NCBI GenBank assembly: GCA_002691145.1
Contig: NZHE01000014.1
Span: forward strand, 209,830-252,503
DNA: 42,674 nt
Origin: Rickettsiales bacterium
GTDB lineage: Bacteria; Pseudomonadota; Alphaproteobacteria; Methylaequorales; Methylaequoraceae
Direction of reading: 5' to 3'
In this document: in pieces, positions 9,451 through 18,444 of the stretch
Position numbering within the stretch: the stretch's first letter is position 1
How the letters are laid out: every line of letters starts with the position of its first letter
Program-made: the position numbers and the translations under genes
Notes under the pieces: model-generated
Databases searched by the model: none
What the model saw: the letters and a program-made list of their open reading frames with translations, nothing else
What the model was told of the DNA's origin: nothing

Positions 9451-11574
9451 TTGAAAAAAAAATATACACATAAAGATTGGATTAACCTTGTTGAAAAAGA
9501 ACTCAAAGGTAAAAAAGAATCCACTCTCAATTGGGAGACGCCAGAAGGTATTAAAGTAAAACCACTATACACAGAAGATGATCTCTCAAATTTAGAGCAC
9601 TTAAACGGTTTTCCTGGATTTCCACCATACACCAGAGGTCCTAGAGCTACAATGTATTCAAATAGACCTTGGACAATAAGACAATACGCTGGATTTTCAA
9701 CAGCTGCAGAATCAAATGCTTTTTATAAAGAAGGTTTAAAGAATGGAGTAATGGGTTTGTCCGTTGCTTTTGATTTAGCAACACACAGAGGGTATGATTC
9801 TGACCATCCTCGGGTCGTAGCAGATGTTGGTAATGCTGGGGTAGCGATAGACTCTGTCGAAGACATGAACGCTCTATTTGATGGAATTCCACTTGATAAA
9901 ATGAGCGTCTCAATGACGATGAATGGTGCAGTAATCCCTGTTTTAGCTTGCTTCATTGCAGCTGGAGAACAACAAGGTTGCAAAAAAGAGGAACTTACAG
10001 GGACTATTCAAAATGATATTCTAAAAGAATTTATGGTCAGAAATACATTTATTTATCCTCCTAAAGCAAGTATGAGAATAGTTGCAGATATTATCGAATA
10101 TACGTCAAAACATATGCCAAAATTTAACTCTATTTCTATCAGTGGCTACCACATGCAAGAGGCTGGGGCGAATCAAGTACAGGAGCTAGCATATACACTG
10201 TGCGATGGACTAGAATATGTAAAGGTAGCTATTGAAAGAGGGCTTGAAATAGACGAGTTTGCTCCCAGATTATCTTTTTTTTGGTCAATCGGTATGAATT
10301 TTTTTATGGAGATTGCGAAAATGAGGGCAGCCAGATTTATGTGGTCTGAAATTATTTCAGAATTTGAACCAGTAAACTTAAAGAGTTTGGCTTTAAGAAC
10401 CCACTGCCAAACTTCAGGTGTTTCACTTACTGAGCAAGATGCTTACAATAATGTTGTTAGAACAACGGTTGAGGCGATGGCAGCTGTGCTAGGTGGAACG
10501 CAATCATTACATACAAATAGCTTTGATGAAGCGTTAGCTCTTCCAACCTCACAATCAGCAAGAATTGCAAGAAATACACAATTAATTTTAGCTGAAGAAA
10601 CTGGAATAACCAATGTTATAGACCCACTTGCTGGTTCTTTTTATATCGAAAGTCTGACGTCAGAAATAATAAAAGAGGCCAAAAAATTAATGAAAGAGGT
10701 TTCTGATGCGGGTGGAATGGTGAAAGCTATAGAATTGGGGATTCCAAAAATGAGAATTGAAGAAAGTTCAGCAAAAAAACAGGCAAGAATTGACTCAGGA
10801 GAAGAAACGATAGTTGGTGTTAATAAATATAAGCCAACAGAAAAGCAGGACATAAAAATATTGTCAATAGATAATGAGCAAACTAGAAAGGAACAAGTCA
10901 GGCAATTATCTCAAATTAAAAAAAATAGAGATTCAAAGAAAGTAGATGAAAGTCTTAAGAAAATTGAAAATGCGGCTAAAAATAATCATGGCAATCTTTT
11001 AGAACTTTCAGTAGAAGCGGCACATAATAAGTGCACTATTGGAGAAATAACCTTAGCTATGGAAAAAGTATTTGGCAGACATAAACTTTCATCAAAAACT
11101 ATTTCCGGTGTATATGCTAGCTCGAGTAAAAATAACATGAAGTTTGATGAGGTCAAAAAAGAAATCGAAATATTTTCTGAAAAAGAAGGAAGAAGACCCA
11201 GACTACTTGTTGTAAAAATGGGTCAAGATGGTCATGATAGAGGTTCAAAGCTTATAGCTACAGCCTTTGCAGATTTAGGTTTTGATGTAGATGTTGGTCC
11301 TTTATTCCAAACTCCAGAGGAGGCAGCAAAACAAGCGGTTGAAAATGATGTGCATATAATAGGAGTTTCTACATTAGCTGCTGGGCACAAAACTTTAGTG
11401 CCAATACTTATGGAAGAATTAAAAAAATACGATTCTGAATCTATTAAAGTTATTTGTGGAGGAGTAATCCCTCCTCAAGACTATAATTTTTTATATGATA
11501 TTGGGGTAACGAAAGTATTTGGACCGGGAACTAGTATTCCCAAAGCAGCTATTGAAGTTCTGAAATTAATATAA
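9451..11574 (+). CDS. scpA: Methylmalonyl-CoA mutase
   Basis: A 707-residue adenosylcobalamin-dependent mutase interconverting (R)-methylmalonyl-CoA and succinyl-CoA. The N-terminal barrel begins with the substrate-binding stretch [17 protein letters not shown] and continues with [15 protein letters not shown]. The C-terminal B12 domain (about residues 575-705) has the base-off motif GQDGHDRG with its cobalt-ligating His, then STLAAGHK and CGGVIPPQD. The start is a TTG, chosen because an AGGA ribosome-binding site at 9441-9444 lies six bases upstream and no later start keeps the conserved N-terminus. A two-codon ATG-ATT-TGA sits across this start. The meaB-like gene follows, which supports a propionyl-CoA catabolic role. 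Confidence 0.97.
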   Translation: MKKKYTHKDWINLVEKELKGKKESTLNWETPEGIKVKPLYTEDDLSNLEHLNGFPGFPPYTRGPRATMYSNRPWTIRQYAGFSTAAESNAFYKEGLKNGVMGLSVAFDLATHRGYDSDHPRVVADVGNAGVAIDSVEDMNALFDGIPLDKMSVSMTMNGAVIPVLACFIAAGEQQGCKKEELTGTIQNDILKEFMVRNTFIYPPKASMRIVADIIEYTSKHMPKFNSISISGYHMQEAGANQVQELAYTLCDGLEYVKVAIERGLEIDEFAPRLSFFWSIGMNFFMEIAKMRAARFMWSEIISEFEPVNLKSLALRTHCQTSGVSLTEQDAYNNVVRTTVEAMAAVLGGTQSLHTNSFDEALALPTSQSARIARNTQLILAEETGITNVIDPLAGSFYIESLTSEIIKEAKKLMKEVSDAGGMVKAIELGIPKMRIEESSAKKQARIDSGEETIVGVNKYKPTEKQDIKILSIDNEQTRKEQVRQLSQIKKNRDSKKVDESLKKIENAAKNNHGNLLELSVEAAHNKCTIGEITLAMEKVFGRHKLSSKTISGVYASSSKNNMKFDEVKKEIEIFSEKEGRRPRLLVVKMGQDGHDRGSKLIATAFADLGFDVDVGPLFQTPEEAAKQAVENDVHIIGVSTLAAGHKTLVPILMEELKKYDSESIKVICGGVIPPQDYNFLYDIGVTKVFGPGTSIPKAAIEVLKLI

Positions 11575-11598
11575 TATAGTTATCCATATTGGTTAATT

Positions 11599-12807
11599 AT
11601 GGATTTATTGAGCTTTTTAAAGTACAAAAAAATTACTGCAAAAAAATTCGCTAAATTAGTTGGTGTTTCTAATGTTACTATTTCTAGGTATATAAATGGT
11701 TCAAGAATACCCAATAAAAATATTTTAAAAAAAATTTTATTTCATACCGAAGAATTAGTTACAGCAAATGATTTTCATGACCTTAAGAAAAAAACAAAGT
11801 CTACAAATGAGTTACAAAAAGCAGACAAAAGATTTATAAAACAGTTTATAAATAAGATAAAATCTGGCTCTAGAAAATATTTAGCTAAATCAATAACATT
11901 GATAGAGTCAAACAAAATTAAAGATCAAAAATTAGCAGAGGAGTTAGTTTCTCAGATAAAAAAGAACCACAAAACAATAAGAATAGGAATTTCTGGAGTT
12001 CCAGGTGTTGGAAAGTCAACTTTTATTGAATCATTTGGTCTTTCACTGATAAACAAGGGATATAAAGTTGCTGTTCTAGCAGTCGATCCATCTTCAGTAA
12101 GAACAGGAGGCTCGATTTTAGGAGACAAAACTAGGATGGAAAAACTATCAGTTGAGAAAAAAGCTTTTATAAGACCTAGTGCAAACGCCGGACACCTTGG
12201 AGGAGTTACAAAGAAAACTAGAGAATCCATTCTATGTCTAGAATTAGCGGGTTACGAATTTATCTTCATTGAAACAATGGGTGTTGGTCAAGCAGAGACC
12301 GAAGTTTATAATATGGTTGATATTTTTCTTGTATTGTTATTACCCGCTGGAGGAGATGATCTCCAAGGAATAAAAAAAGGCATTATTGAATTGGCTGATC
12401 TCCTAGTAGTTAATAAAGCAGACGAGTCATTGTCTAAGATTGCAAATATCACTGTTAATGATTATCAAAATGCTTTATCAATAATTAGTTCATCCAGAAA
12501 TGGTTGGCAACCTAAAGCTTTAAAATGTTCTTCAAAAGAATCCACTGGTATCGAAAAGATATTTGAAGAAATAATGAGTTTTATAAAAATAATGCAAAAT
12601 AATGGAGATTTTTTTGAGACTAGAAAAAAACAAAATATAAATTGGCTTTGGGAAATGACAGAAAATAAAATAAATAATTATGTAAAATATAATATTAAAA
12701 ATAAGAAATATATAAACTATATTAAGGATGAACTTTTAAAAGAAAATATAGACGTTAATTATGCCTCAAATAAGATTTTAACCAATTATTTAAAAAATTT
12801 TAAATGA
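11599..12807 (+). CDS. meaB: HTH-MeaB fusion: methylmalonyl-CoA mutase-associated GTPase with N-terminal XRE-like domain
   Basis: A 402-residue protein. Residues from about 76 on form a full-length MeaB/ArgK-type G3E GTPase: P-loop GVPGVGKST at 133-141, the AVDPSSVRTGGSILGDKTRM region, the GHLGG motif, FIETMGVGQAE, and the base-specificity motif NKAD. MeaB loads and protects the B12 cofactor of methylmalonyl-CoA mutase, encoded just upstream. Residues 1-66 are an added helix-turn-helix of the XRE/Cro type (KKFAKLVGVSNVTISRYING, then a VTANDF ending as seen in small alphaproteobacterial HTH proteins). The frame is unbroken, and no in-frame ATG or other credible start lies between the domains, so the fusion looks real. 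DNA binding is inferred only. Confidence 0.93.
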   Translation: MDLLSFLKYKKITAKKFAKLVGVSNVTISRYINGSRIPNKNILKKILFHTEELVTANDFHDLKKKTKSTNELQKADKRFIKQFINKIKSGSRKYLAKSITLIESNKIKDQKLAEELVSQIKKNHKTIRIGISGVPGVGKSTFIESFGLSLINKGYKVAVLAVDPSSVRTGGSILGDKTRMEKLSVEKKAFIRPSANAGHLGGVTKKTRESILCLELAGYEFIFIETMGVGQAETEVYNMVDIFLVLLLPAGGDDLQGIKKGIIELADLLVVNKADESLSKIANITVNDYQNALSIISSSRNGWQPKALKCSSKESTGIEKIFEEIMSFIKIMQNNGDFFETRKKQNINWLWEMTENKINNYVKYNIKNKKYINYIKDELLKENIDVNYASNKILTNYLKNFK

Positions 12808-12856
12808 GACTTGATTTTATTACCAAATGCAATAGAAATATAAATCGGAGAGTATA

Positions 12857-13138
12857 ATGTCAAAAAAATGCATGATAACAAATAAGAAGCCTTTATCTGG
12901 TCACAATGTTAGTAAAGCAATTAACAAGACAAAGAGAAAGTTTTTACCTAACCTTCAAATGGTTTCTTTTTTTTCTGAAACTCTTGGTAAGAAAATAAAA
13001 CTTAAAGTTACTGCAAGAGGTATTAAATCAGTTGAACATAATGGTGGAATAGATAACTATATCCTTTCATTAAAAAGTAAAAATCATACTTCTGAAACCA
13101 AAAATATAAAAAAATTTATCTTATCAAATAAACCCTAA
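12857..13138 (+). CDS. rpmB: 50S ribosomal protein L28
   Basis: A 93-residue L28 of the large ribosomal subunit. It has the typical start MSKKCMITNKKPLSGHNVS and the conserved KRKFLPNLQ and KLKVTARGIKSVEHNGG segments. It lacks the four-cysteine zinc version of the protein. A GGAG ribosome-binding site at 12847-12850 lies six bases upstream of the ATG. Its stop codon overlaps the cobT stop on the other strand by four bases. rpmB beside cobT/cobS is a familiar alphaproteobacterial arrangement. Confidence 0.97.
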   Translation: MSKKCMITNKKPLSGHNVSKAINKTKRKFLPNLQMVSFFSETLGKKIKLKVTARGIKSVEHNGGIDNYILSLKSKNHTSETKNIKKFILSNKP

Positions 13139-14856
13139 TTTTTATTAGTAAATAATTCTGTCAATTCCTCTAATAGAACTTGTGCAAGTTTGTCCACGTT
13201 CTCAATTGTGATTGCTCTATCATAATACTTTGAAACATCATGTCCAATTCCGATAGCTAACAGATCAATTTTTTTTGCTGATTGAATTTTTCCTACTACT
13301 TCGGTCAAGTGTTTTTCCAGAATATTTGAATTATTTGCAGAAAGAGTTGAATCATCAACTGGAGCCCCATCTGAAACCACAATAAGAATTTTCCTTTTTT
13401 CTTCTTTCAAAATTAATCTTTTATAAGCCCAAATGATTGCCTCTCCATCTATGTTTTCTTTGAGTAATCCATCTTTTAGCAATAGTCCGAGATTTTTATA
13501 ACAGTTTTTCCAATTTTTTTGCGAATCTTTATAAACAATATGTAATAGATCATTTAATCTTCCCGGCTTATCAATTTTACCATTTTCTTTCCAGTAAATT
13601 TTTGATTTACCTCCTTTCCACTCTCTAGTCGTAAATCCTAAAATTTCAATTTTAATACCACACTTTTCTAGAGTTTTTGTAATGATTTCTGCAGCATTAG
13701 CAGCAACTATTATCGGTCTCCCCCTCATTGAACCTGAATTATCAATTAGTAATGTTACCACAGTATTTTTTGACTTATTTCTTGTCTCTTTTTTAAAAGA
13801 TAAATTATTTGAGGGATTATAAATTACTCTTGTTAGTTTAGAAGAGTCAAGGATGCCCTCTTCTAAATCAAATTTCCAAAATCTTTCTTGATAGGAAATT
13901 AATTTTTTCTCGAGTTTTTTTGCTAGTTTATTTACAAGATAGTTATGCCGTGGAGATTCATTATCCAATTTTTTTCGTAATTCACCCAATTCCTCTGATT
14001 TTGCTAGTTTATTTGCATTTGATATAAGATCAAATTTTTTAGTAAAAGATTTATAATTTTCTGATACTTTTGTTGCATAATTTAAATCAGATTGATTATT
14101 ATTTATTGATGAACTTTCTTTTTCTTGGGAACTTTCAATAACTTTAGTTAATTTTATTTTGAATTTTTTTTTGTAATCTTGACTATATTTTTGCTGCTCA
14201 CTAACATTATCTTCTTGCTTATTGTTATTATTTTTCAATTTTTGATTTTCCTCATTCTCATCGTTTTTTTTGGTTTTATTCGATGGCAATAAACAAAATT
14301 TATTAGCATAAAATGAAAATTTTTGTTTATTAAAGAAAAATTTTTTTAGTAATAGTAATATTTTTTCTTCTTCATTACTAAAGCTAATTTTAATATTGTC
14401 ATTAGATATTTTAGAGTTATAAAAATATTCAACTAGAAAAATGTAGAAGTCTTTTTCCTCCTCGCTGCCTATTTGAAAGTTACTTTTATGATTTTTTAAA
14501 AAATCTGTGATATTCTTTAATGAGCCCGGAAAAGAATATAAACCAATAACTGTGGAGTATGAATAATGAATTAATTCGTAAATTCTTTTTTGTTCGTTTT
14601 TTTTTGGTAAATATTTTTTGTGATACCTGCTTGATATGAATCGTCTCTTGTAACAGGCTAAGTCTATTTTTCCTCTGACCGCATCCTCCAGTATATCTTT
14701 AAAGAAATCGATGTATATTAAGTTTTCACTGATTTTATACTCTTCAGAATCTGTATCTACAAATTTAACTTTTAAATCCTTATTTTTAGAAAGTGATTTA
14801 GCTGCAGCAGTTGAAACATCAGATAGTAAGTTTTTCTTGTTATCAAGATTATTCAT
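13135..14856 (-). CDS. cobT: Cobaltochelatase subunit CobT (von Willebrand A domain)
   Basis: A 573-residue CobT, the large non-catalytic subunit of the aerobic CobNST cobaltochelatase that inserts cobalt into hydrogenobyrinate a,c-diamide for vitamin B12. The C-terminal third is a von Willebrand A domain with the metal site LLIDNSGSM near residue 373 and a later VSDGAPVDDSTL. The middle (about residues 200-260) is a low-complexity Lys/Glu/Asn/Gln region typical of the acidic linker of CobT. The start overlaps the end of cobS by eight bases, so the two are coupled. CobN is not in the window. CobS and CobT form an AAA+/VWA chaperone pair that remodels CobN. It ends in a four-base convergent overlap with rpmB. 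Confidence 0.93.
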   Translation of the reverse strand: MNNLDNKKNLLSDVSTAAAKSLSKNKDLKVKFVDTDSEEYKISENLIYIDFFKDILEDAVRGKIDLACYKRRFISSRYHKKYLPKKNEQKRIYELIHYSYSTVIGLYSFPGSLKNITDFLKNHKSNFQIGSEEEKDFYIFLVEYFYNSKISNDNIKISFSNEEEKILLLLKKFFFNKQKFSFYANKFCLLPSNKTKKNDENEENQKLKNNNNKQEDNVSEQQKYSQDYKKKFKIKLTKVIESSQEKESSSINNNQSDLNYATKVSENYKSFTKKFDLISNANKLAKSEELGELRKKLDNESPRHNYLVNKLAKKLEKKLISYQERFWKFDLEEGILDSSKLTRVIYNPSNNLSFKKETRNKSKNTVVTLLIDNSGSMRGRPIIVAANAAEIITKTLEKCGIKIEILGFTTREWKGGKSKIYWKENGKIDKPGRLNDLLHIVYKDSQKNWKNCYKNLGLLLKDGLLKENIDGEAIIWAYKRLILKEEKRKILIVVSDGAPVDDSTLSANNSNILEKHLTEVVGKIQSAKKIDLLAIGIGHDVSKYYDRAITIENVDKLAQVLLEELTELFTNKN

Positions 14857-15817
14857 ATTGTAAAATTTCTATTCCAAAACATCTTTGATAATATTCATTT
14901 ATGACTAACTTGTCATTTTCTTCACATTTATTTAAAAATGTAAGAATAAATGCTCTATGAATATCATCAAAAAGTTCTGCATTTTCAGCCCATGTAATTG
15001 AAGTCCTTGGAGACATTAATAACGATAAGTCTGAGTTTTTAAAACCATCTCTAGTCAAGTTTGCCATTTTGACCATTTGTGCAATAGTACTTTTGTTGTT
15101 TTTTGAAAATTTTTTAACTCTTTTTCTAATTATCATTTGTTCAATTTCTGGGGTTAAATAATTTAAGCTTGAGACAATATTCCATCTGTCAAGCTGTCCT
15201 TGGTTGATTTGTTGGGTTCCGTGGTAGATACCCGAATTGTCTCCTAGACCTACAGTATTACAAGTACCAAAGATTCTTGATAATTTATGTGGATTAATAA
15301 TTTTATTTTGATCTAATAAAGTAAGTTTACCAGATGATTCTAGAATTCTTTGTATAACGAACATTATATCAGGTCTTCCTGCATCATATTCATCGAAAAC
15401 AAGAATAATAGGATTTTGAATACTCCATGGAAGAACCCCCTCTTTAAAGGATGTGACTTGCTTGTCATTTTTTAGAATTATTGTATCTTTTCCCAAAAGG
15501 TCTATTCGACTGATATGTCCATCTAAATTTATTCTTACACACGGCCAATTAAGTCTCGCCGCGACTTGTTCAATATGTGTCGACTTACCAGTACCATGTA
15601 AACCCTGGATTAATACTTTTTTATTATTTATTAAACCTATTAAAATTGATAACGTGGTCTGCTTATCAAAAACATAATTTGGATCAATTTCAGGTACTAG
15701 TGATGTTTTCTTTGAAAAAAAAGGAACATCAAAATCTTTATCAATATTAAATAATTTTTTTGAAGATTTTGTAGAATCTAATTTTAAATCGGTTAAGTCT
15801 TCTTTTTCAATAAACAT
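14849..15817 (-). CDS. cobS: Cobaltochelatase AAA+ ATPase subunit CobS
   Basis: A 322-residue AAA+ ATPase of the aerobic cobaltochelatase. Walker A reads GLHGTGKST near residue 93 and Walker B LVFDEYDAGRPD near residue 139. Further on are the sensor-type GTCNTVGLGDNSG and GQLDRW arginine-finger region, all typical of CobS. It works with CobT to drive CobN in cobalt insertion. It is preceded by the J-domain gene with a six-base gap and overlaps cobT by eight bases, so the three form a leftward operon. B12 made this way would supply the methylmalonyl-CoA mutase encoded 4 kb away. Confidence 0.95.
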   Translation of the reverse strand: MFIEKEDLTDLKLDSTKSSKKLFNIDKDFDVPFFSKKTSLVPEIDPNYVFDKQTTLSILIGLINNKKVLIQGLHGTGKSTHIEQVAARLNWPCVRINLDGHISRIDLLGKDTIILKNDKQVTSFKEGVLPWSIQNPIILVFDEYDAGRPDIMFVIQRILESSGKLTLLDQNKIINPHKLSRIFGTCNTVGLGDNSGIYHGTQQINQGQLDRWNIVSSLNYLTPEIEQMIIRKRVKKFSKNNKSTIAQMVKMANLTRDGFKNSDLSLLMSPRTSITWAENAELFDDIHRAFILTFLNKCEENDKLVINEYYQRCFGIEILQYE

Positions 15818-15823
15818 TTCGAA

Positions 15824-16351
15824 TTAATTAGCAATTTTTTGAAGGATTTTGTAGTAGTTATTTATTTTTTTTAAAAGAGATTCCTTACCTTTATCTCCAG
15901 CATGAAGATCGGGATGATTTGCTTTAACTAAGACATTATATTTTTCTTTTAATGATTTTTTGTTGAAGGGTACTTTTAAATTAAAGAGTTTCAAGGCTCT
16001 TTCCAAATTATTATCATTTGAAGGATTAAATGTTTTTTTTTCTTCATTTAAAAAGTCAAAAACAAATTCAAAGTCAATTTTTGATTTAATCTTTTCAGAC
16101 ATGGGCCTTGTTGGTTTATTGAGATATGTTTCATTTTTAAGGTAGCAATAAATTTCTTCTTGAGATTTTCCAGCAAAAAAATTCCATCTTTTATTATACA
16201 ATTTTACATGTTCTAAACAAAAATTATATTTTTCATCTGAATTAGTTGATTTTGGGGCTTGATACTCAGCAAAATTCTTACAATTATATTGGTCACATAA
16301 TTTTCTTGATGAATCTTTTTCCCAAGGATAATTAATTTTTATTTTTTTCAT
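15824..16351 (-). CDS. J-domain (DnaJ-like) protein with N-terminal Cys/His motif
   Basis: A 175-residue protein with a C-terminal J domain (about residues 118-173) carrying the HPD signature in KANHPDLHAGDKGKES. J domains stimulate the ATPase of DnaK-type chaperones. The N-terminal region has C19-x4-C24 and C45-x2-H48, spaced like a small zinc site, and the family-typical FCLEHVKLYNKRWNFFAG. This is the alphaproteobacterial J-domain family usually found directly before cobS. Its placement first in the cobS-cobT operon suggests, but does not prove, a chaperone role for cobaltochelatase. The bolA gene is divergent, with starts about 40 bases apart. Confidence 0.88.
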   Translation of the reverse strand: MKKIKINYPWEKDSSRKLCDQYNCKNFAEYQAPKSTNSDEKYNFCLEHVKLYNKRWNFFAGKSQEEIYCYLKNETYLNKPTRPMSEKIKSKIDFEFVFDFLNEEKKTFNPSNDNNLERALKLFNLKVPFNKKSLKEKYNVLVKANHPDLHAGDKGKESLLKKINNYYKILQKIAN

Positions 16352-16392
16352 TACTATTATATATGTATCATATAAAAAATTTTAATAAAATT

Positions 16393-16647
16393 ATGCAAGC
16401 TAAAATCATAAAGAAATTAAAAGATTATTTTAATCCTATCATATTAGATGTAATAAATGAATCTGAACTGCATGTAGGTCATGAAGGTAGTCCAAATACT
16501 GGAAATTCCCATTTTTTCATTAAGATGAGATCAAAAAAGCTTAACAATCTTTCCAGAGTTGAGAAACAAAGATTAGTTTATTACGTTTTAAAGGAAGAAA
16601 TAAAAAATGGTGTTCATGCAATACGCATGGATGTTGAAGGCATTTAA
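16393..16647 (+). CDS. bolA: BolA family protein
   Basis: An 84-residue BolA-like protein if started at 16393, where MQAKIIKKLKDYF matches the family N-terminus. An in-frame ATG at 16363 would add ten unconserved residues. The core shows INESELHVGHEG, the SHFFIKMRSKKL segment and the C-terminal GVHAIRMDVEG, the expected alpha-beta fold including the conserved GxH near the end. BolA proteins pair with monothiol glutaredoxins to bind Fe-S clusters and influence iron handling and morphology. bolA near aroB/aroK and a CNNM protein is a conserved alphaproteobacterial neighbourhood. No clear ribosome-binding site precedes either start. Confidence 0.92.
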   Translation: MQAKIIKKLKDYFNPIILDVINESELHVGHEGSPNTGNSHFFIKMRSKKLNNLSRVEKQRLVYYVLKEEIKNGVHAIRMDVEGI

Positions 16648-16653
16648 ACTATT

Positions 16654-17109
16654 TTACGCACCATATCCTGTTCCATACAAAAATTCTTGATGTTGTTTTA
16701 GTGAATCTTGTAATTGATTATTAGCAACAGCGTACAAGTCTCTCATAGATAAAATGCCAATTACATTTTTATTAGAAACTACTGGAAGATGTCTATAGCC
16801 TTTAGTTTTCATTTGGTTTATAGCGTCTAAAGTTGTTTTAGTCTCTTCGATAGTATCAACATTTTTTGTCATTATGTTTAAGATTTTTGTTTCAGATGGT
16901 TGCAAATTTTTGGGAATTACTCTAAATGCAAGATCTCTTTCAGTAATAATCCCAGTTAATGATTTATTTTTATTACTTTTACAAACTAATAAAGCCCCAC
17001 ACCTATGCTTTACCATATATTTGGCTGCATCGTAAGCACTTTTATTCTCTTCTATAAAAAAGAGTTTTTGAACACCTATAATATTATCAATGAGTTGTTT
17101 TATTAACAT
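16654..17109 (-). CDS. CBS-domain pair protein
   Basis: A 151-residue protein consisting of two CBS motifs: the first ends GALLVCKSNKNKSLTGIITERDL, split here around residue 50, and the second has GYRHLPVVSNKNVIGILSMRDL. CBS pairs bind adenine nucleotides and sense energy state. Stand-alone proteins like this have no fixed function. It has an unusually strong GGGGAGG ribosome-binding site at 17117-17123, seven bases before the start, in a region where most genes lack one. The stop is six bases from the bolA stop on the other strand. Target protein unknown. Confidence 0.9.
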   Translation of the reverse strand: MLIKQLIDNIIGVQKLFFIEENKSAYDAAKYMVKHRCGALLVCKSNKNKSLTGIITERDLAFRVIPKNLQPSETKILNIMTKNVDTIEETKTTLDAINQMKTKGYRHLPVVSNKNVIGILSMRDLYAVANNQLQDSLKQHQEFLYGTGYGA

Positions 17110-17170
17110 TATACAACCTCCCCAAGTATATCTAATTATAATATAATTTGTATTTTTTCAAAATTGTTTT

Positions 17171-18439
17171 TTAAATTTTTGAAATTTTAAGCAAAGTTAT
17201 TTGGTTATTTTTTTTTCCTAAAACTTCAAATTTAAAACCATAAAACTGAAATATTTGTCCTATGTTAGGTATTGTTCTGCTCTCGTGTAAAACTAATCCT
17301 GCAATCGTTGAAGCATTCTTGTCAGGTAATGACCAACCCAATTCTCTGTTTAAATCTCTAATACTTACTGTTCCTTGTATATCAAATTTATTTAAACTCT
17401 TTTGCTTTACACCTTTAATTTTTTTTCTTATTTTTTGAACATCTAATTCATCGTCTATATCTCCAACTATTTCTTCTAAAATATCTTCTAAAGTTACTAT
17501 ACCTAAAAACTCACCATACTCGTCAACAACAATAGCAAAGTGCTCTTTTTTTTTTTTAAACTCCATAAGCTGATTAGCAAGAGATGCAGACTCTGGAATA
17601 AACCAGGGTTTTATACAAACATTTTTTATACTAAAGTTTTTATCAATTTTCTCTTCAATAAGACTTCTTACATGGAATACTCCGATAATATTTTCAGGAT
17701 TTTTATCCCATACTGGGATTCTACTGTGAGGGGTGGATTTCACTCTAGATAGTAAATCTTCATAACTAATATTTACAGGAAAACTATAAATATTTTTTCT
17801 GGGAATCATAATAGAACCCACAGTAACATCATCTAAATCTAAAATAGATTTAAGCATTTCTTTTTCATTTTTCTCTTTGGTATTCTCACTATGAAGCTCT
17901 ATTGCGCCTCTTAATTCTTCTTCGCTTTCTGCCTGAGTATCAGTTATATTTTTTTCAAGAGTTTTTATTCCAAAAATTTTTATTAAAATAACAACTAAAA
18001 AATTTAATGCACGAGTGATTGGATAAAAAATAAATGTTAGAAAGTTAAAAATAGGTGATATTTTCAGTGCTATGATGTCTGCTTTAAAAAGAGCGATTGT
18101 TTTTGGAAGCAGTTCTCCAAATAATAATATCATTAAAGTCATAATTACAGTTACATAAAGGATTCCCTCATTTTCAAAAATTTTAACCAAAAGAGTTGTT
18201 GCTAGTGCTGAAGCTAGTACATTAACTAAATTATTAGCTAACAAAATTGTACAAATAAGAGTTTCTTTTTGTTTTAAAAGTTTTTCGTATAATGCAGCAT
18301 TCTTATTTCCAGATTTAGCAAGCGTTCTTAACCTAGCTTTTGAAGCCGCAGTTAAAGAAGTTTCTGAACCCGAGAAAAAACCTGACAAAACAATGAGACC
18401 TATTATAGAACCAACTAATAAACCTATCGACGCGTCCAT
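17171..18439 (-). CDS. CNNM/CorC-HlyC family membrane protein (hemolysin-like)
   Basis: A 422-residue inner-membrane protein. The N-terminal DUF21/CNNM transmembrane domain (about residues 1-160) includes GFFSGSETSLTAASKARL and LLFGELLPKT. Two CBS domains follow (about 190-325) with IGVFHVRSLIEE and FLGIVTLEDILEEIVGDIDDE, then a C-terminal CorC_HlyC domain. Family members are implicated in magnesium/cobalt efflux; the old hemolysin name rests on distant homologues. It is the third gene of a leftward aroK-aroB-CNNM operon, five bases after aroB. A 12-base T/A run in the CBS part does not disturb the frame. Confidence 0.93.
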   Translation of the reverse strand: MDASIGLLVGSIIGLIVLSGFFSGSETSLTAASKARLRTLAKSGNKNAALYEKLLKQKETLICTILLANNLVNVLASALATTLLVKIFENEGILYVTVIMTLMILLFGELLPKTIALFKADIIALKISPIFNFLTFIFYPITRALNFLVVILIKIFGIKTLEKNITDTQAESEEELRGAIELHSENTKEKNEKEMLKSILDLDDVTVGSIMIPRKNIYSFPVNISYEDLLSRVKSTPHSRIPVWDKNPENIIGVFHVRSLIEEKIDKNFSIKNVCIKPWFIPESASLANQLMEFKKKKEHFAIVVDEYGEFLGIVTLEDILEEIVGDIDDELDVQKIRKKIKGVKQKSLNKFDIQGTVSIRDLNRELGWSLPDKNASTIAGLVLHESRTIPNIGQIFQFYGFKFEVLGKKNNQITLLKISKI

Positions 18440-18444
18440 TTATT

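Noticed and set aside
9723-9983. Leftward ORFs inside the methylmalonyl-CoA mutase gene
   Set aside because: They are shadows of a well-conserved gene; no homology or ribosome-binding site was seen.
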